A program made the translations under genes and the position numbers. This document shows positions 53,609 to 62,624 of a DNA stretch of 64,000 nucleotides, piece by piece (the stretch's first letter is position 1; every line of letters begins with the position of its first letter). The notes beneath the pieces are model-generated. The model was not told the origin of the DNA. It saw nothing but the letters and a program-made list of their open reading frames with translations, and did not search any database. The stretch lies in contig JAWPMV010000001.1 of assembly GCA_033391075.1 (NCBI GenBank), positions 2,728,001 through 2,792,000 on the forward strand. Reading direction: 5' to 3'. Source of the DNA: Bacteroidia bacterium. Lineage in GTDB: Bacteria > Bacteroidota > Bacteroidia > J057.

Positions 53609-55466
53609 ATTTATTTAAAGGGTCTGCCTGCCTAAAACATTCTTTTATTTGATCATTTCTTAAGAGATAAATCTGGGCAAAGGCGGACTTATCATCAGAA
53701 TATCCTTCAATCTGTTCTTTATTCTCTTCAATCCATTCAACTGCCACGTCCATCACTCTTTTATTTGCTTTGATATGTCCGCTAGTACCCGTAGTGCTAG
53801 TTAGCATTCCCGGTAATTCTAATCTAGGTTCGGGGGCAAAGATAATTTGTGAAAGTTTGCCTCGAAATTCTCGTATTTCACTGCTCCAATCTTCAAACTC
53901 TTCGGGCATATATTTTTGGTCAATGCTATGCCTGCCTTCATGTGCAAGCATAGAAGCTTCCGTTCTATATTGTTTATACTTCGACAAGAATGCCAATTTT
54001 AAGTCTTTTCCTCTTAATCCATTTGAGGCAAGTTCCTTATATAAATCATTAATGGCATCGAGCCTTAATTTTGCGGCTAAACCTTTTGCTATTTCTGCCT
54101 GATTTTCCGTCGATTTACTCAGGAATTCATTGATAATTTTCTCTGTCTTGGCGCGTTCAAGAGAATCAGTAGCCATTTTCCAGGCATTGATAGGCCCACT
54201 CAGATATACCTCCCTGACCCGTATTATTTCATTATCCGTAGCCCATCCGCCTATGGCCTTATATTCCCAAAACCAACTGGAAAACCCATTTGAAGCCATC
54301 ATATCAATTTGCGTGTAGGTAAACTCGGGTTTGTACCCATATTGCTCCACTTTTGCCTTTTCCTGATTTACGATGTGTCCAAGCGCTAACACAAAGCCGC
54401 TATAATTTCCCGTTCCGCCGGCAAACCCTCTTGCACCGAAATGCTCCTCCATTTCCTTTAAAAATTCATCATCACTGTACGCACGCTCTGCGGTAAATGA
54501 AAGCTTGTTCCAGAGTTCTTTTCTTTTCTTGCTTAACCAGGCTATATAGCTTCTTTCATTTTCCTGTTCAATGGCAATTAAACGATAGTACTCATTGGTC
54601 TCTTTTTTAATTTCACCCAGAAATTCTGCATAGGTAATGGCATCTTTTGTTTGGGTCGTGTAGGCATTTTCATTCTTATATTTTGCGACAAATGCCGGTA
54701 TGAATTCGTAAAAGCGCGAAGAGGAAAGCGCATCAATTAAGACTTCCTGATTTGAAACAGATAGATCATTTCCCTTCCAGTTTTTACACACTTGGTCCAG
54801 CTTTTCAGCCGAAAGACGTAAATAAGGATTGACTTGCTGAATGTTCTGAATTTGAAAGTAAGACTGCCAGGCCTGGATTACCTTATCACCCTCATTATTT
54901 AATAAGGCTAAAGCCAGTAAGAGTTTAGATGGTTCAGGCAAACCTGCATCCGTTTCTAAAACCTGAGAAAGGAGTTTAGTAGTTTTCTGTACTAAGTCTC
55001 TGTCAATCCCCTCCCCCATTTTTAGCCGGTCAACAGAAGAAGCGAACACCGCATGTGCATATTTAGTATTAGCCTTATTTACTTCATTTTCTGATTGGGC
55101 AAATTCTCTCGCTTTTATTGCTGCATGTAGGGCTTCCTGCGCATGTTGAGATTCCCTTTCAATTCTGCTGATGAGCATCCATGTTTCGTATTTTTCATAG
55201 CCCACAGAATCAGCTTTCAGCAATCTTTCTTTTGCCAAATCATAATCCTGGTAATATTTCCAGTCCTGATGGGCAAGCTTTCTTAAGGCTTTACACTTTT
55301 GTTCAGGCTGAATCGAATCAATCGTCAGGATAGATGTTAATATCGTATGGGACTCTTTTAGCTTGAAATGGTCATAGGCTACGTTAGAAGATTCTATGGT
55401 ATTCCCTTGCCCCTGAGCGAGCGTAGAGGTTAGCCATAAAATCATCCCAAAAATCAATCTACTCAT
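53607..55466 (-). CDS. Predicted exported zinc metalloprotease-like protein with TPR-like N-terminus
   Basis: This 619-residue protein has a signal peptide (MSRLIFGMILWLTSTLAQG). The N-terminal half is helical and TPR-like. The C-terminal half has EASMLAHEGRHSIDQKY, in which HEGRH fits the HExxH zinc-protease motif. A later conserved-looking SEIREFRGKLSQIIFAPEP contains a candidate third metal ligand (Glu). The combination suggests a gluzincin-type active site, but the family is not identified. Without that motif I would call it hypothetical. Confidence 0.7.
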   Translation of the reverse strand: MSRLIFGMILWLTSTLAQGQGNTIESSNVAYDHFKLKESHTILTSILTIDSIQPEQKCKALRKLAHQDWKYYQDYDLAKERLLKADSVGYEKYETWMLISRIERESQHAQEALHAAIKAREFAQSENEVNKANTKYAHAVFASSVDRLKMGEGIDRDLVQKTTKLLSQVLETDAGLPEPSKLLLALALLNNEGDKVIQAWQSYFQIQNIQQVNPYLRLSAEKLDQVCKNWKGNDLSVSNQEVLIDALSSSRFYEFIPAFVAKYKNENAYTTQTKDAITYAEFLGEIKKETNEYYRLIAIEQENERSYIAWLSKKRKELWNKLSFTAERAYSDDEFLKEMEEHFGARGFAGGTGNYSGFVLALGHIVNQEKAKVEQYGYKPEFTYTQIDMMASNGFSSWFWEYKAIGGWATDNEIIRVREVYLSGPINAWKMATDSLERAKTEKIINEFLSKSTENQAEIAKGLAAKLRLDAINDLYKELASNGLRGKDLKLAFLSKYKQYRTEASMLAHEGRHSIDQKYMPEEFEDWSSEIREFRGKLSQIIFAPEPRLELPGMLTSTTGTSGHIKANKRVMDVAVEWIEENKEQIEGYSDDKSAFAQIYLLRNDQIKECFRQADPLNK

Positions 55467-55552
55467 CTTGGTTTTTTTAAGATTTGAACATAAATGGATA
55501 AATAGTAGTCCAAACTAAAACCGCTTGCTAAGCTAAAATTGTATCAGCCTAA

Positions 55553-56348
55553 CTATTTTAAGAGCATCCTGAATTGATGGGGACTGATCTTATGATAAGC
55601 TTTGAATGTTTTTATAAAATGGGATTCGTCAAAAAAAGCCAGAGTTTAAGGCGATTTGGGCAATGGAGTTCCTTTCAGTAAATAGTTTTTTTGTCGCACC
55701 TTTAATTTTTTGATCCATTTGGTATTGCCCTATGGTAAGGCCAAAATGCTCCTTGAATACTCGGGACATATAGTTGGGATGGACACAGACTCGTTCAGAC
55801 AAGCTTGTTAAAGAATGGTGTTGCTCAATTTCATTGTCCAAAATCCGAACTAATTTCCCCAACCAGGGCATTCTTAAAGGGCTAGCTAACTTCTCTTTAG
55901 AGCTTATCAATTGCAGCAGAAGCTCTTCGAAAAATTCCATTTCCCTGTGTTGGAGAAAGTCTATCAGTAGATGTAAAATGAAGGGGAAATTTTGAATCTC
56001 CTTAAGCTGGTGCTTTATCTTTTTTTCGTTTACCCCATGCTTTTCAAACCATGCTGGACTAAACTCGATATTAAAACATTTGGTCTGGTCAGCGATGAAC
56101 TGATTTTTATGTTTGTAGTGTGCCGGCCTATACAAAATCTTGCAGGGGGAAATGATTCTTTGCGAGTCTGAGGTTACTTCAGAATAGAGGCCGCTGAGTA
56201 GAATGCTTAAATAGGAATTGCTATGGGCGTGAAATTTGGATTCGGATCTTTCATGTAGGGTACTCTTAACTGAAATCAAATCCGTTTTGTAGGATTTGAT
56301 CGTTTGTCCTAAGTATTGCCCTTCATATAGTAAGAGATATTTGTCCAT
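55553..56348 (-). pseudogene. AraC-family regulator, frameshifted in a 7-base homopolymer
   Basis: The frame from 56348 reads a regulator with an N-terminal cupin-like part and HTH motifs (LTSLSERVCVHPNYMSRVFKEHFG and IAQIALNSGFF), then meets TGA at 55629-55631. Removing one T from the run of seven (plus-strand A at 55631-55637) restores DESHFIKTFKAYHKISPHQFRMLLK up to TAG at 55553-55555, the normal AraC ending. The full protein would be 264 residues. The alternatives are a real mutation, a sequencing error, or transcriptional slippage on the run. The gene lies alone between the metalloprotease-like gene and a small exported protein. Confidence 0.85.
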
Positions 56349-56465
56349 TCCGATATGTACTGCCTGCTATTTTCTTGATTTAAATTAGCAGTAGAGGAAA
56401 TATAAAATTCTATTTATAAGTAGTGGAGTTCAAGCAAATATGCATAGCCCTTGCCAGGCTAGGTT

Positions 56466-56822
56466 TTATTCGCTTAACTTTTCATAATCTACTCTGGCTT
56501 TTGCTATTCCCTGTGGATTTGGATCCAGGTATAGTTCATAGGTCTTCAAAAGCTTTACTTTTTTTAATTCACCTTTTAGGATCGGTATTTCCTGGATAAT
56601 CTTTCCACCCTCCTGGACCCTAATTGAAAACTGTCGGCTGCCGATATTTTCAACTATAGCAAAACAATCTTCTCCAAAATATGGATTAAGGGTTGCGTCC
56701 TGCCCAATCCCCTTTCCCGTCATGATCATACTCTGGGAAGGTTCGATTAAGAATTCTGTTTGAGCCTTTGCTTCAAGATATGTCAGGAAAATTAAAGGAA
56801 GTATTAATAGTAAAATTCTCAT
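56466..56822 (-). CDS. Small exported hypothetical protein
   Basis: This 118-residue protein has a signal peptide (MRILLLILPLIFLTYLEAKAQ) and a mature part of about 97 residues, predicted beta-rich (EFLIEPSQSMIMTGKGIG, QFSIRVQEGGKIIQEIPI). It has one cysteine, and no family is recognised. It may be a small periplasmic beta-sandwich. It is not obviously linked to its neighbours. Confidence 0.65.
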   Translation of the reverse strand: MRILLLILPLIFLTYLEAKAQTEFLIEPSQSMIMTGKGIGQDATLNPYFGEDCFAIVENIGSRQFSIRVQEGGKIIQEIPILKGELKKVKLLKTYELYLDPNPQGIAKARVDYEKLSE

Positions 56823-57033
56823 TGCATTGATATTTGTAGCTAAGCGTTTTGCTAAACGATATGTAAAAGCAAGCTATGTCTGTGACGGCTGCTTTTTCTT
56901 ATGTATATACGAACTCGGGCTTTGAAAAAGATTCATTTCCGAAACTTTCGCATTACATAGGCTTTGCATCTTCAGATTCTAATTCTATCAAGGGTAAAAT
57001 AACTGCTAAGCTCCAACTAAATGTGTAGGAAGC

Positions 57034-58227
57034 TCAATTGCTGGAACCCCTGAATGGGCTTGTTGAATTCTCATCCCTTGAATCATAAATAGCATCCAGT
57101 AGACCATGCTTGAAACTATCCCCATTCAGTTTCCAGAACATGATTCCTCTCAATTTATTTGTAAGGGCGTATTCCGTCTTTAAAGCAACTGATTTTCGGT
57201 CATCAAATGTTATGAACAGCCTGCTGCTAGGATTGAAAAGATAGGGCGCCTGGGAGGTGGAGTCCCAATGATAATCATAGTCGCTGTTGTTTAACATACG
57301 ATTAGAAATCTGTTGATAGTCGAAATATGATTTGAATTTCGCCTTTCTCCCAAGTCCCTGATTAATTGTATCAAGGGTTTCATACATTTCCCCATAAAAA
57401 GCAGCACCTAATACCAGTTTCTGCCGAGGAATTCCCAAGCTATCAAGCCTTTGAATGGCCAAGTCAGCGCTTTCCATTTGAGCGGGTGATGAATATAAAG
57501 CCGTGTGATGTCCTGTCCGATCAGGCTCATTTCCGGGTAAAGTATAGCTCATCAGATTGACGTAATCCACATACTGCATAACACTTTCCCATTCCACGGA
57601 TTCTTCTACATATCTTTTGAAAGTGTTCGCATCAAAACTTAGTTCCATTTCCGATGGAATCGCATGTCTTAATTTCTTGAGGAGATCGGTGAAATTAGCC
57701 TTGTCATCTATAGAGGCCGAGTGATTGGGTGGACCTCCAATTACTGGGCTTTCCCAATCCAGGTCAAATCCATCTGCACCGTATTCGATTAGCAGATCTT
57801 TGACCGATTCGGCAAAGCGTTCTCGATAAACTTCCCGAGCGAAAACATTGGAACAACTATAACAACCACCCCATCCTCCAAAAGAAACCAGCACTTTGAG
57901 ATGGGGATACTCCTGCTTTAATGCAATTAGTTTCTCTAGTTTTGTCTTATCCTGCTCTGTTTTGAAGCCTATTTTATGGCCTTTTAAGGTGGTAAAGCAA
58001 AATACGATATGGCTTAGCTTCCCAATTTCATACTTTCCCATATCTGCTCCATCCCCATGATAAAAGCCGATAATTCGGAGAGGGCTAAGTTCTTTATCGG
58101 CCTGAAGAGAATCCTTCGTGATCGTCTGAAAATCATCGGCAGAATTTTCTGATTGGGGATCAGAGGTACAACTCGCTAAAAGGAATAGTGCAAAAAGAAG
58201 ATTTACTGAAAGTAAGAGCTTCCGCAT
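57034..58227 (-). CDS. GH18 chitinase-like glycoside hydrolase lipoprotein
   Basis: This 397-residue protein is taken from the ATG at 58225-58227, which has GAAGGGAAA just before it and gives MRKLLLSVNLLFALFLLASC, a lipoprotein signal. A longer frame to 58260 lacks this. The GH18 barrel has KVLVSFGGWGG and the signature DGFDLDWE, whose last Glu (near residue 159) is the proton donor, followed by VNLMSYTLPG and GAAFYGEMYE. GH18 enzymes cut chitin or related GlcNAc polymers. No chitin-binding module is attached. It could act on peptidoglycan- or glycan-derived GlcNAc; this is open. Confidence 0.9.
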   Translation of the reverse strand: MRKLLLSVNLLFALFLLASCTSDPQSENSADDFQTITKDSLQADKELSPLRIIGFYHGDGADMGKYEIGKLSHIVFCFTTLKGHKIGFKTEQDKTKLEKLIALKQEYPHLKVLVSFGGWGGCYSCSNVFAREVYRERFAESVKDLLIEYGADGFDLDWESPVIGGPPNHSASIDDKANFTDLLKKLRHAIPSEMELSFDANTFKRYVEESVEWESVMQYVDYVNLMSYTLPGNEPDRTGHHTALYSSPAQMESADLAIQRLDSLGIPRQKLVLGAAFYGEMYETLDTINQGLGRKAKFKSYFDYQQISNRMLNNSDYDYHWDSTSQAPYLFNPSSRLFITFDDRKSVALKTEYALTNKLRGIMFWKLNGDSFKHGLLDAIYDSRDENSTSPFRGSSN

Positions 58228-58282
58228 TTTCCCTTCAATCAACTGAGATCGCATATTCATGTTAGGGCTTGTTGTGCTAAGT

Positions 58283-59695
58283 TTACCTTATTCCTACTAA
58301 TCCCTCGGCAGCTTTAAAAAGCTTTTCTGAGTTATAGCCTATACCATTTTTGAATACGATTTTCTCGGACCGTATTGCGCTGACATTTTGGGTAATGTCT
58401 TCACTCATAATTATCAAGTCCGCAATTTTCCCTGCCTCTAGGGTTCCTATTGCCTCTTCCAGCTCAAGGTATGTTGCTCCATTAAGCGTACATATCTTAA
58501 CTGCTTCTGCGGTAGTAAAGCCCATTTCAACCAAAATTTCCAGCAAGCGCATGTTTGCATAGCCTGGTACAATTCGTCCATCATAGGTAGGATCGGTTCC
58601 AGCTACCAATAGTCCCCCGGCATCGTGAAATTTTTTATCCAATATTTTGAGTTTGTTAAAAACCAAATAATCGAGTGAGTCATTTCCTTGTTTACTGATC
58701 CATCTCTGATAGACGTTTTCTTTTGCCAGGGGAGCCAGTGCTTTAAGCCCTCCCCCAGGCACAACTTCTCTACCTGTGTAAGGGTCCCAGACATTGATGG
58801 TTGTAGTTAGCGCTACCTTTTTCTTGACCAGGTGATTTATGAGGTCTTGCACTTGCTCAGATTCGGGATCCGTCGCCAGCAATGCGCTTGTCATAAAGGG
58901 ATTGCATTGATCAGGAGTTTTATCTGGTAAAAAATCGGGGCAAGACCCAAACCCATGTTCGATATTATCAATGCCAATATCTGCAGCTTCTCGATAGGTA
59001 ATAGAACACAAATGCCCGGTCACCTTCATGTTTCTCGCATGGGCTGCATCAACTATGGCTTTTAAATCATCTCGATTGATGAAATTGTAAACCTTAATAG
59101 AAGTAATACCCAGATTAGCATAAAAGTCTACCTGATTTTTTGCCTCTATTGTATCGTCAAAGGTAAAGAACTCAACAATGGGTAAGCCCTCCCGATCCAT
59201 ATGGGGACTGGTTACGTCCATTTTTGGTCCGGGGATTTTACCTTCATTGATCCATTTTTTGATGTTTACGTCAGCCTGAGGCATGATGCTTCCAGCCGTA
59301 CGCATCATGGTTACTCCACCCGCAAGGTAGAGAAGCGGAAAGGAATAGCTCATTTGATCTAATCCATAGGCTTGATCAGGCGTGGATTTGGGATAGAACA
59401 TATGTTCGTGCAACATGACAAAACCCGGGATAACTGACTTCCCAGACAAGTCGAGTACTCTTGCACCTGGAGGGATCGCCAAATCTTTCCCAATCTCTTT
59501 AATAATCTCTCCTTCGATCCAAATATCCATATCTTCCTGAACACTATTGCCCCTCCCATCCAGGATGTTAAGGTTTTGTAGTAGGTAATTTCCGCGTGGG
59601 TATTCAACATATTTACCTACTTCTTCCGATAGGTTTTCTTGTGCATGAATTCCAAAGCTGGAGATAAGTAAAATAAGCAGTAGGATTTGTTTCAT
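58283..59695 (-). CDS. Amidohydrolase family protein, exported
   Basis: This 470-residue protein starts at the ATG at 59693-59695, which gives MKQILLLILLISSFGIHAQ as signal peptide; the longer frame to 59722 adds nine residues. The TIM-barrel amidohydrolase has the metal ligand set HEH (FVMLHEHMF), a lysine in TSIKVYNF, His in VTGHLCS and IEHGFG, and Asp in AGTDPTYDG. The C-terminal strand LEAGKIADLIIMSEDI completes the family. Imidazolonepropionase or prolidase-like relatives act on amide or ring bonds, and the substrate is unknown. It lies 55 bases upstream of the GH18 gene on the same strand. Confidence 0.87.
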   Translation of the reverse strand: MKQILLLILLISSFGIHAQENLSEEVGKYVEYPRGNYLLQNLNILDGRGNSVQEDMDIWIEGEIIKEIGKDLAIPPGARVLDLSGKSVIPGFVMLHEHMFYPKSTPDQAYGLDQMSYSFPLLYLAGGVTMMRTAGSIMPQADVNIKKWINEGKIPGPKMDVTSPHMDREGLPIVEFFTFDDTIEAKNQVDFYANLGITSIKVYNFINRDDLKAIVDAAHARNMKVTGHLCSITYREAADIGIDNIEHGFGSCPDFLPDKTPDQCNPFMTSALLATDPESEQVQDLINHLVKKKVALTTTINVWDPYTGREVVPGGGLKALAPLAKENVYQRWISKQGNDSLDYLVFNKLKILDKKFHDAGGLLVAGTDPTYDGRIVPGYANMRLLEILVEMGFTTAEAVKICTLNGATYLELEEAIGTLEAGKIADLIIMSEDITQNVSAIRSEKIVFKNGIGYNSEKLFKAAEGLVGIR

Positions 59696-59741
59696 TAGAT
59701 TAGAGTTGGGGGTTATTGCCATGCTATTTTATAAAGGTATC

Positions 59742-60254
59742 CTATTTTTGATTTTCTTTTGAATATTGCCAAAGCCCTTTATCAATCGTTCTGAGATCAA
59801 GGTTTAATTCCTTTGAAAGGAACCTGCAATAGGTTGTATATTCCTTCCAAAAGTTGTATTTGTATTGATTGGGAATTGAGTCTAATCCCAATGAATATAA
59901 GGCTCTAAAATCTAGTATGGGGAATTCTTCTCTATGACAAAAATGCAAGATTGTTGATGCCGTTGGCCAGCCAACACCATTTAATAAAGTCAGAATTTCT
60001 ATTCTTAATTGATCTGATTTAGTAGTAAATGAAATATTCGTTATTTCCTTTACATATGCTTCATCATTGCTCTCAACTTTGGGCTTTGACCTTGGTGTTT
60101 TCCATGCACAAATAGAAATAAAGTCTTCATAAGATAGAAATTTATTCCTCTTTGCAGATTCACCGATCAAGAACATATCCTGATCACTTTGATACTCGAA
60201 TCTCTCTGCGAATTTCAGAAGATCCTTCTTATCAAATCTTAATTCAAATTTCAT
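59742..60254 (-). CDS. Hypothetical protein with helix-hairpin-helix-like motif
   Basis: This 170-residue cytoplasmic protein begins MKFELRFDKKDLLKF. It contains LLNGVGWPTASTILHFCH, which has the shape of the HhH motif used by DNA glycosylases and other DNA-binding proteins, followed by EEFPILDFRALYSLGL (compare the HhH-GPD proline-aspartate step). Whether it cuts bases or only binds DNA cannot be said. It lies just upstream of the amidohydrolase gene and just downstream of the GC-rich peptidase gene. Confidence 0.7.
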   Translation of the reverse strand: MKFELRFDKKDLLKFAERFEYQSDQDMFLIGESAKRNKFLSYEDFISICAWKTPRSKPKVESNDEAYVKEITNISFTTKSDQLRIEILTLLNGVGWPTASTILHFCHREEFPILDFRALYSLGLDSIPNQYKYNFWKEYTTYCRFLSKELNLDLRTIDKGLWQYSKENQK

Positions 60255-60350
60255 TATTCTTTTTTTTCCTTAGCAAAGAACGGCCAGCAAAGTGGTCGGC
60301 CGTATCTATAACGTAGGCTGAACATATCGCAACAAGACAGCTGCAAACAT

Positions 60351-62510
60351 CTATTCAGACGGCACAGCCAGGTGTCGATCAAAGTATTCGATTATCTTAC
60401 CAAACAGGTAGCGACTATAATATCGTTCACGGCTCCATCCATGCGTCGCACCCGGTGCAAACGCAAAGTCAAAGTCCTTGCCCAGTTTAATCAGTTCCTC
60501 AGCTAAGACAGCTGTCGTCTTGAAAGGTACCACATGGTCCTGGATGCCATGGATGAACAGGAGTTTATCCTCCAGATTCGCTGCGTACTTGATCGCTTTT
60601 CTTTCGAAGATCTCTGGATGTGTCTGTGGGCGACGAACAATCGCGACGTCGTCCGTGCCAAAGAATTCCGGATCAACAGCCGCCGCTGCAGCAACCCCCA
60701 CCTGAAATAAGCCCGGCTTCATCAAGAGCGAATAAACGGAGAGTGTGCCACCGTAACTGCTGCCCCAGATGCCGATGCGATCGGGATCGACAAATTCCAG
60801 TGACTCCATGTAGGCAACGGCACTCGCATAATCCTCAATGTCCTGGTCAGCAAAGCCCAGCAGGAACTCTTCACGGAATGCCCGGCCATAACCGTTGCTA
60901 CCACGTGAATCCACCTGCACGATAATGTATCCCTTTTTGACCAACAATTGCTGTACGAGGCTGTAGTTACCGGCCCAGCGATTCCTCGTTGTATTCGAAT
61001 ACACGGGCCCAAACAGCACGGGATACTTCTTGCCGGGCTGCATGTTTGAAGGTTTCAGAATCCGGGCATGCAGGGTGTAGTCATCTATAAGACTAGGGAA
61101 ACTAACATATTCCGCAGCTGCCCAGCTTCGCTCCGTGAAGGCGGGCAAGGGTGAGTGGGTTATTCGTCTAGCCTCACCCCCCTCACTGCTGAGCACGTAA
61201 AGCTCAGGCGGTGATGTGTCGTTGCTGTGCATGAACACCAGGTGCTGGCCATCTGGTGAGGGGTAGCCATTGTTCCGGCCCGAAAGATGTGTCAGCTGCT
61301 CGGGGTCGCCACCGGATATATTCAGTCGATATACGTGTTGCTCGTAGGGATTAACGCCATTGCCCGCATAAAACAGCGCATTACCCGCAATCCTTGGGGC
61401 GGACAGTACATCATAAGACGGATCTGTCAGGAGCTTCGGACGATCCCTTGACGGTGTGGCATCGATTGTATAAAGGCCGTAGCGATCACCCATATCGCTT
61501 AAGAAAACGACCTTCTTTCCATCCGGATGCCAGCTAGATCCAAAAGATGTGTACATGCGGCTCTCTCGAATACCTTGCCAAATCTCGCGCAGTTTGCTTT
61601 CGCCAGGTGCAAGGACAAACAACTTACGCTCAACTGCCGTGTCGGATGCGGTATCAATCAGTAGAGTACCGTCTGCTGACCAGTTGAAGTCGATGACCTG
61701 ATTAGCGTGCGGGTCTGGCAAATCGAGGTAGGTAATGGTACCGCTTTCTACATCGAGCAGGCCTAGCCTGCGAATCTCGTTTGGATCGCCAGGGTAGCCT
61801 CGGCGTACCTCGTTGGGGTTGGTTTCGACAGCGAGGTAATCCGGGAAGGGCACCTTTCGCATCTCGCGTCGGTCAACGAGGTGAAATGCGATTGTCTTGC
61901 CATCCGGGGACCACTTGTATGTGGGGCCGCTCCAGATGCCTGGACCGATTTCCCGTTCCGGTCGGCTGTAGCGCCCCTTCCCTAAACTCGAGAGACTGGC
62001 GATGCCGATATTGGTGAGCTGGCGATTCTGTATGGAAGCGAAATCAGCCAACCAGAGGTCCCCCTTCTTTATATAGGCCGCTTGCTTGCCACCTGGCGAT
62101 ACCGACAGATTATGGGCACCTGCCTCGACAGGCATAAACTCGAGGTCGTCTCCCTGGCTCAGCGATGTCTGCCATAGGTGATTGCCTCGCAGGCTGATGA
62201 TTGTGTTCGCGTCGATCCAGACAATATCGCGCACTGAGGCGGATGCCGTATTGGAACTGAGGCGTACTTCCTTCCCATCGCTTGTGGATACCCAGAGGCC
62301 ACGCACAGGATTACCTGCTTCACTCCAGGAAAAGGCGAAGTGCTCACTGTTCGGTGCCCAGGCAGGCCGGGACGGGGTGGTTCCCGTCAGTTTTGGCGCT
62401 GCGAACAGCTCATCAAGCGTGAGCTCAGCTTCCTGTGCTGTGACGGTTACAGGTATCGCCATCAGTAAGCCTGCCGCTACCCATATTTGCCAAAAAGAGA
62501 TCTGTTTCAT
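60351..62510 (-). CDS. S9 family (DPP IV/prolyl oligopeptidase-like) peptidase, GC-rich
   Basis: This 719-residue exported peptidase has a signal peptide (IWVAAGLLMAIPVTVTAQ). A beta-propeller follows (WSPDGKTIAF, SPDGQHLVFMHSN) and then an alpha/beta hydrolase domain with GIWGSSYGG (Ser585), D658 in GIQDHVVP and H690 in GATHGWS. The spacing of about 73 and 32 residues fits the DPP IV-like subfamily, which removes N-terminal X-Pro dipeptides. Three 60-base lines I counted within it are 43, 57 and 68% GC, and the flanking genes are clearly lower. Its TGA-ATG junction overlaps a short upstream fragment. Horizontal acquisition is likely. Confidence 0.92.
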   Translation of the reverse strand: MKQISFWQIWVAAGLLMAIPVTVTAQEAELTLDELFAAPKLTGTTPSRPAWAPNSEHFAFSWSEAGNPVRGLWVSTSDGKEVRLSSNTASASVRDIVWIDANTIISLRGNHLWQTSLSQGDDLEFMPVEAGAHNLSVSPGGKQAAYIKKGDLWLADFASIQNRQLTNIGIASLSSLGKGRYSRPEREIGPGIWSGPTYKWSPDGKTIAFHLVDRREMRKVPFPDYLAVETNPNEVRRGYPGDPNEIRRLGLLDVESGTITYLDLPDPHANQVIDFNWSADGTLLIDTASDTAVERKLFVLAPGESKLREIWQGIRESRMYTSFGSSWHPDGKKVVFLSDMGDRYGLYTIDATPSRDRPKLLTDPSYDVLSAPRIAGNALFYAGNGVNPYEQHVYRLNISGGDPEQLTHLSGRNNGYPSPDGQHLVFMHSNDTSPPELYVLSSEGGEARRITHSPLPAFTERSWAAAEYVSFPSLIDDYTLHARILKPSNMQPGKKYPVLFGPVYSNTTRNRWAGNYSLVQQLLVKKGYIIVQVDSRGSNGYGRAFREEFLLGFADQDIEDYASAVAYMESLEFVDPDRIGIWGSSYGGTLSVYSLLMKPGLFQVGVAAAAAVDPEFFGTDDVAIVRRPQTHPEIFERKAIKYAANLEDKLLFIHGIQDHVVPFKTTAVLAEELIKLGKDFDFAFAPGATHGWSRERYYSRYLFGKIIEYFDRHLAVPSE

Positions 62511-62611
62511 GTATTTGATTTAGTAAAGTCTGGCATAATAATCAAATACTGCTCAAATAGGGCTCGCGCCATGGGAGCCTGCCCTTTCTGAAGTGCTTCT
62601 TTCAAATCTAT
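62507..62611 (-). other. Short open fragment overlapping the peptidase start
   Basis: A 34-residue frame without a start of its own reads IDLKEALQKGQAPMARALF and then EQYLIIMPDF before a TGA that overlaps the peptidase ATG. It looks like the tail of a TPR-type protein, so it may be a leftover from a gene disrupted when the peptidase gene arrived, or chance. Confidence 0.25.
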
Positions 62612-62624
62612 TCAATAATAGAAA

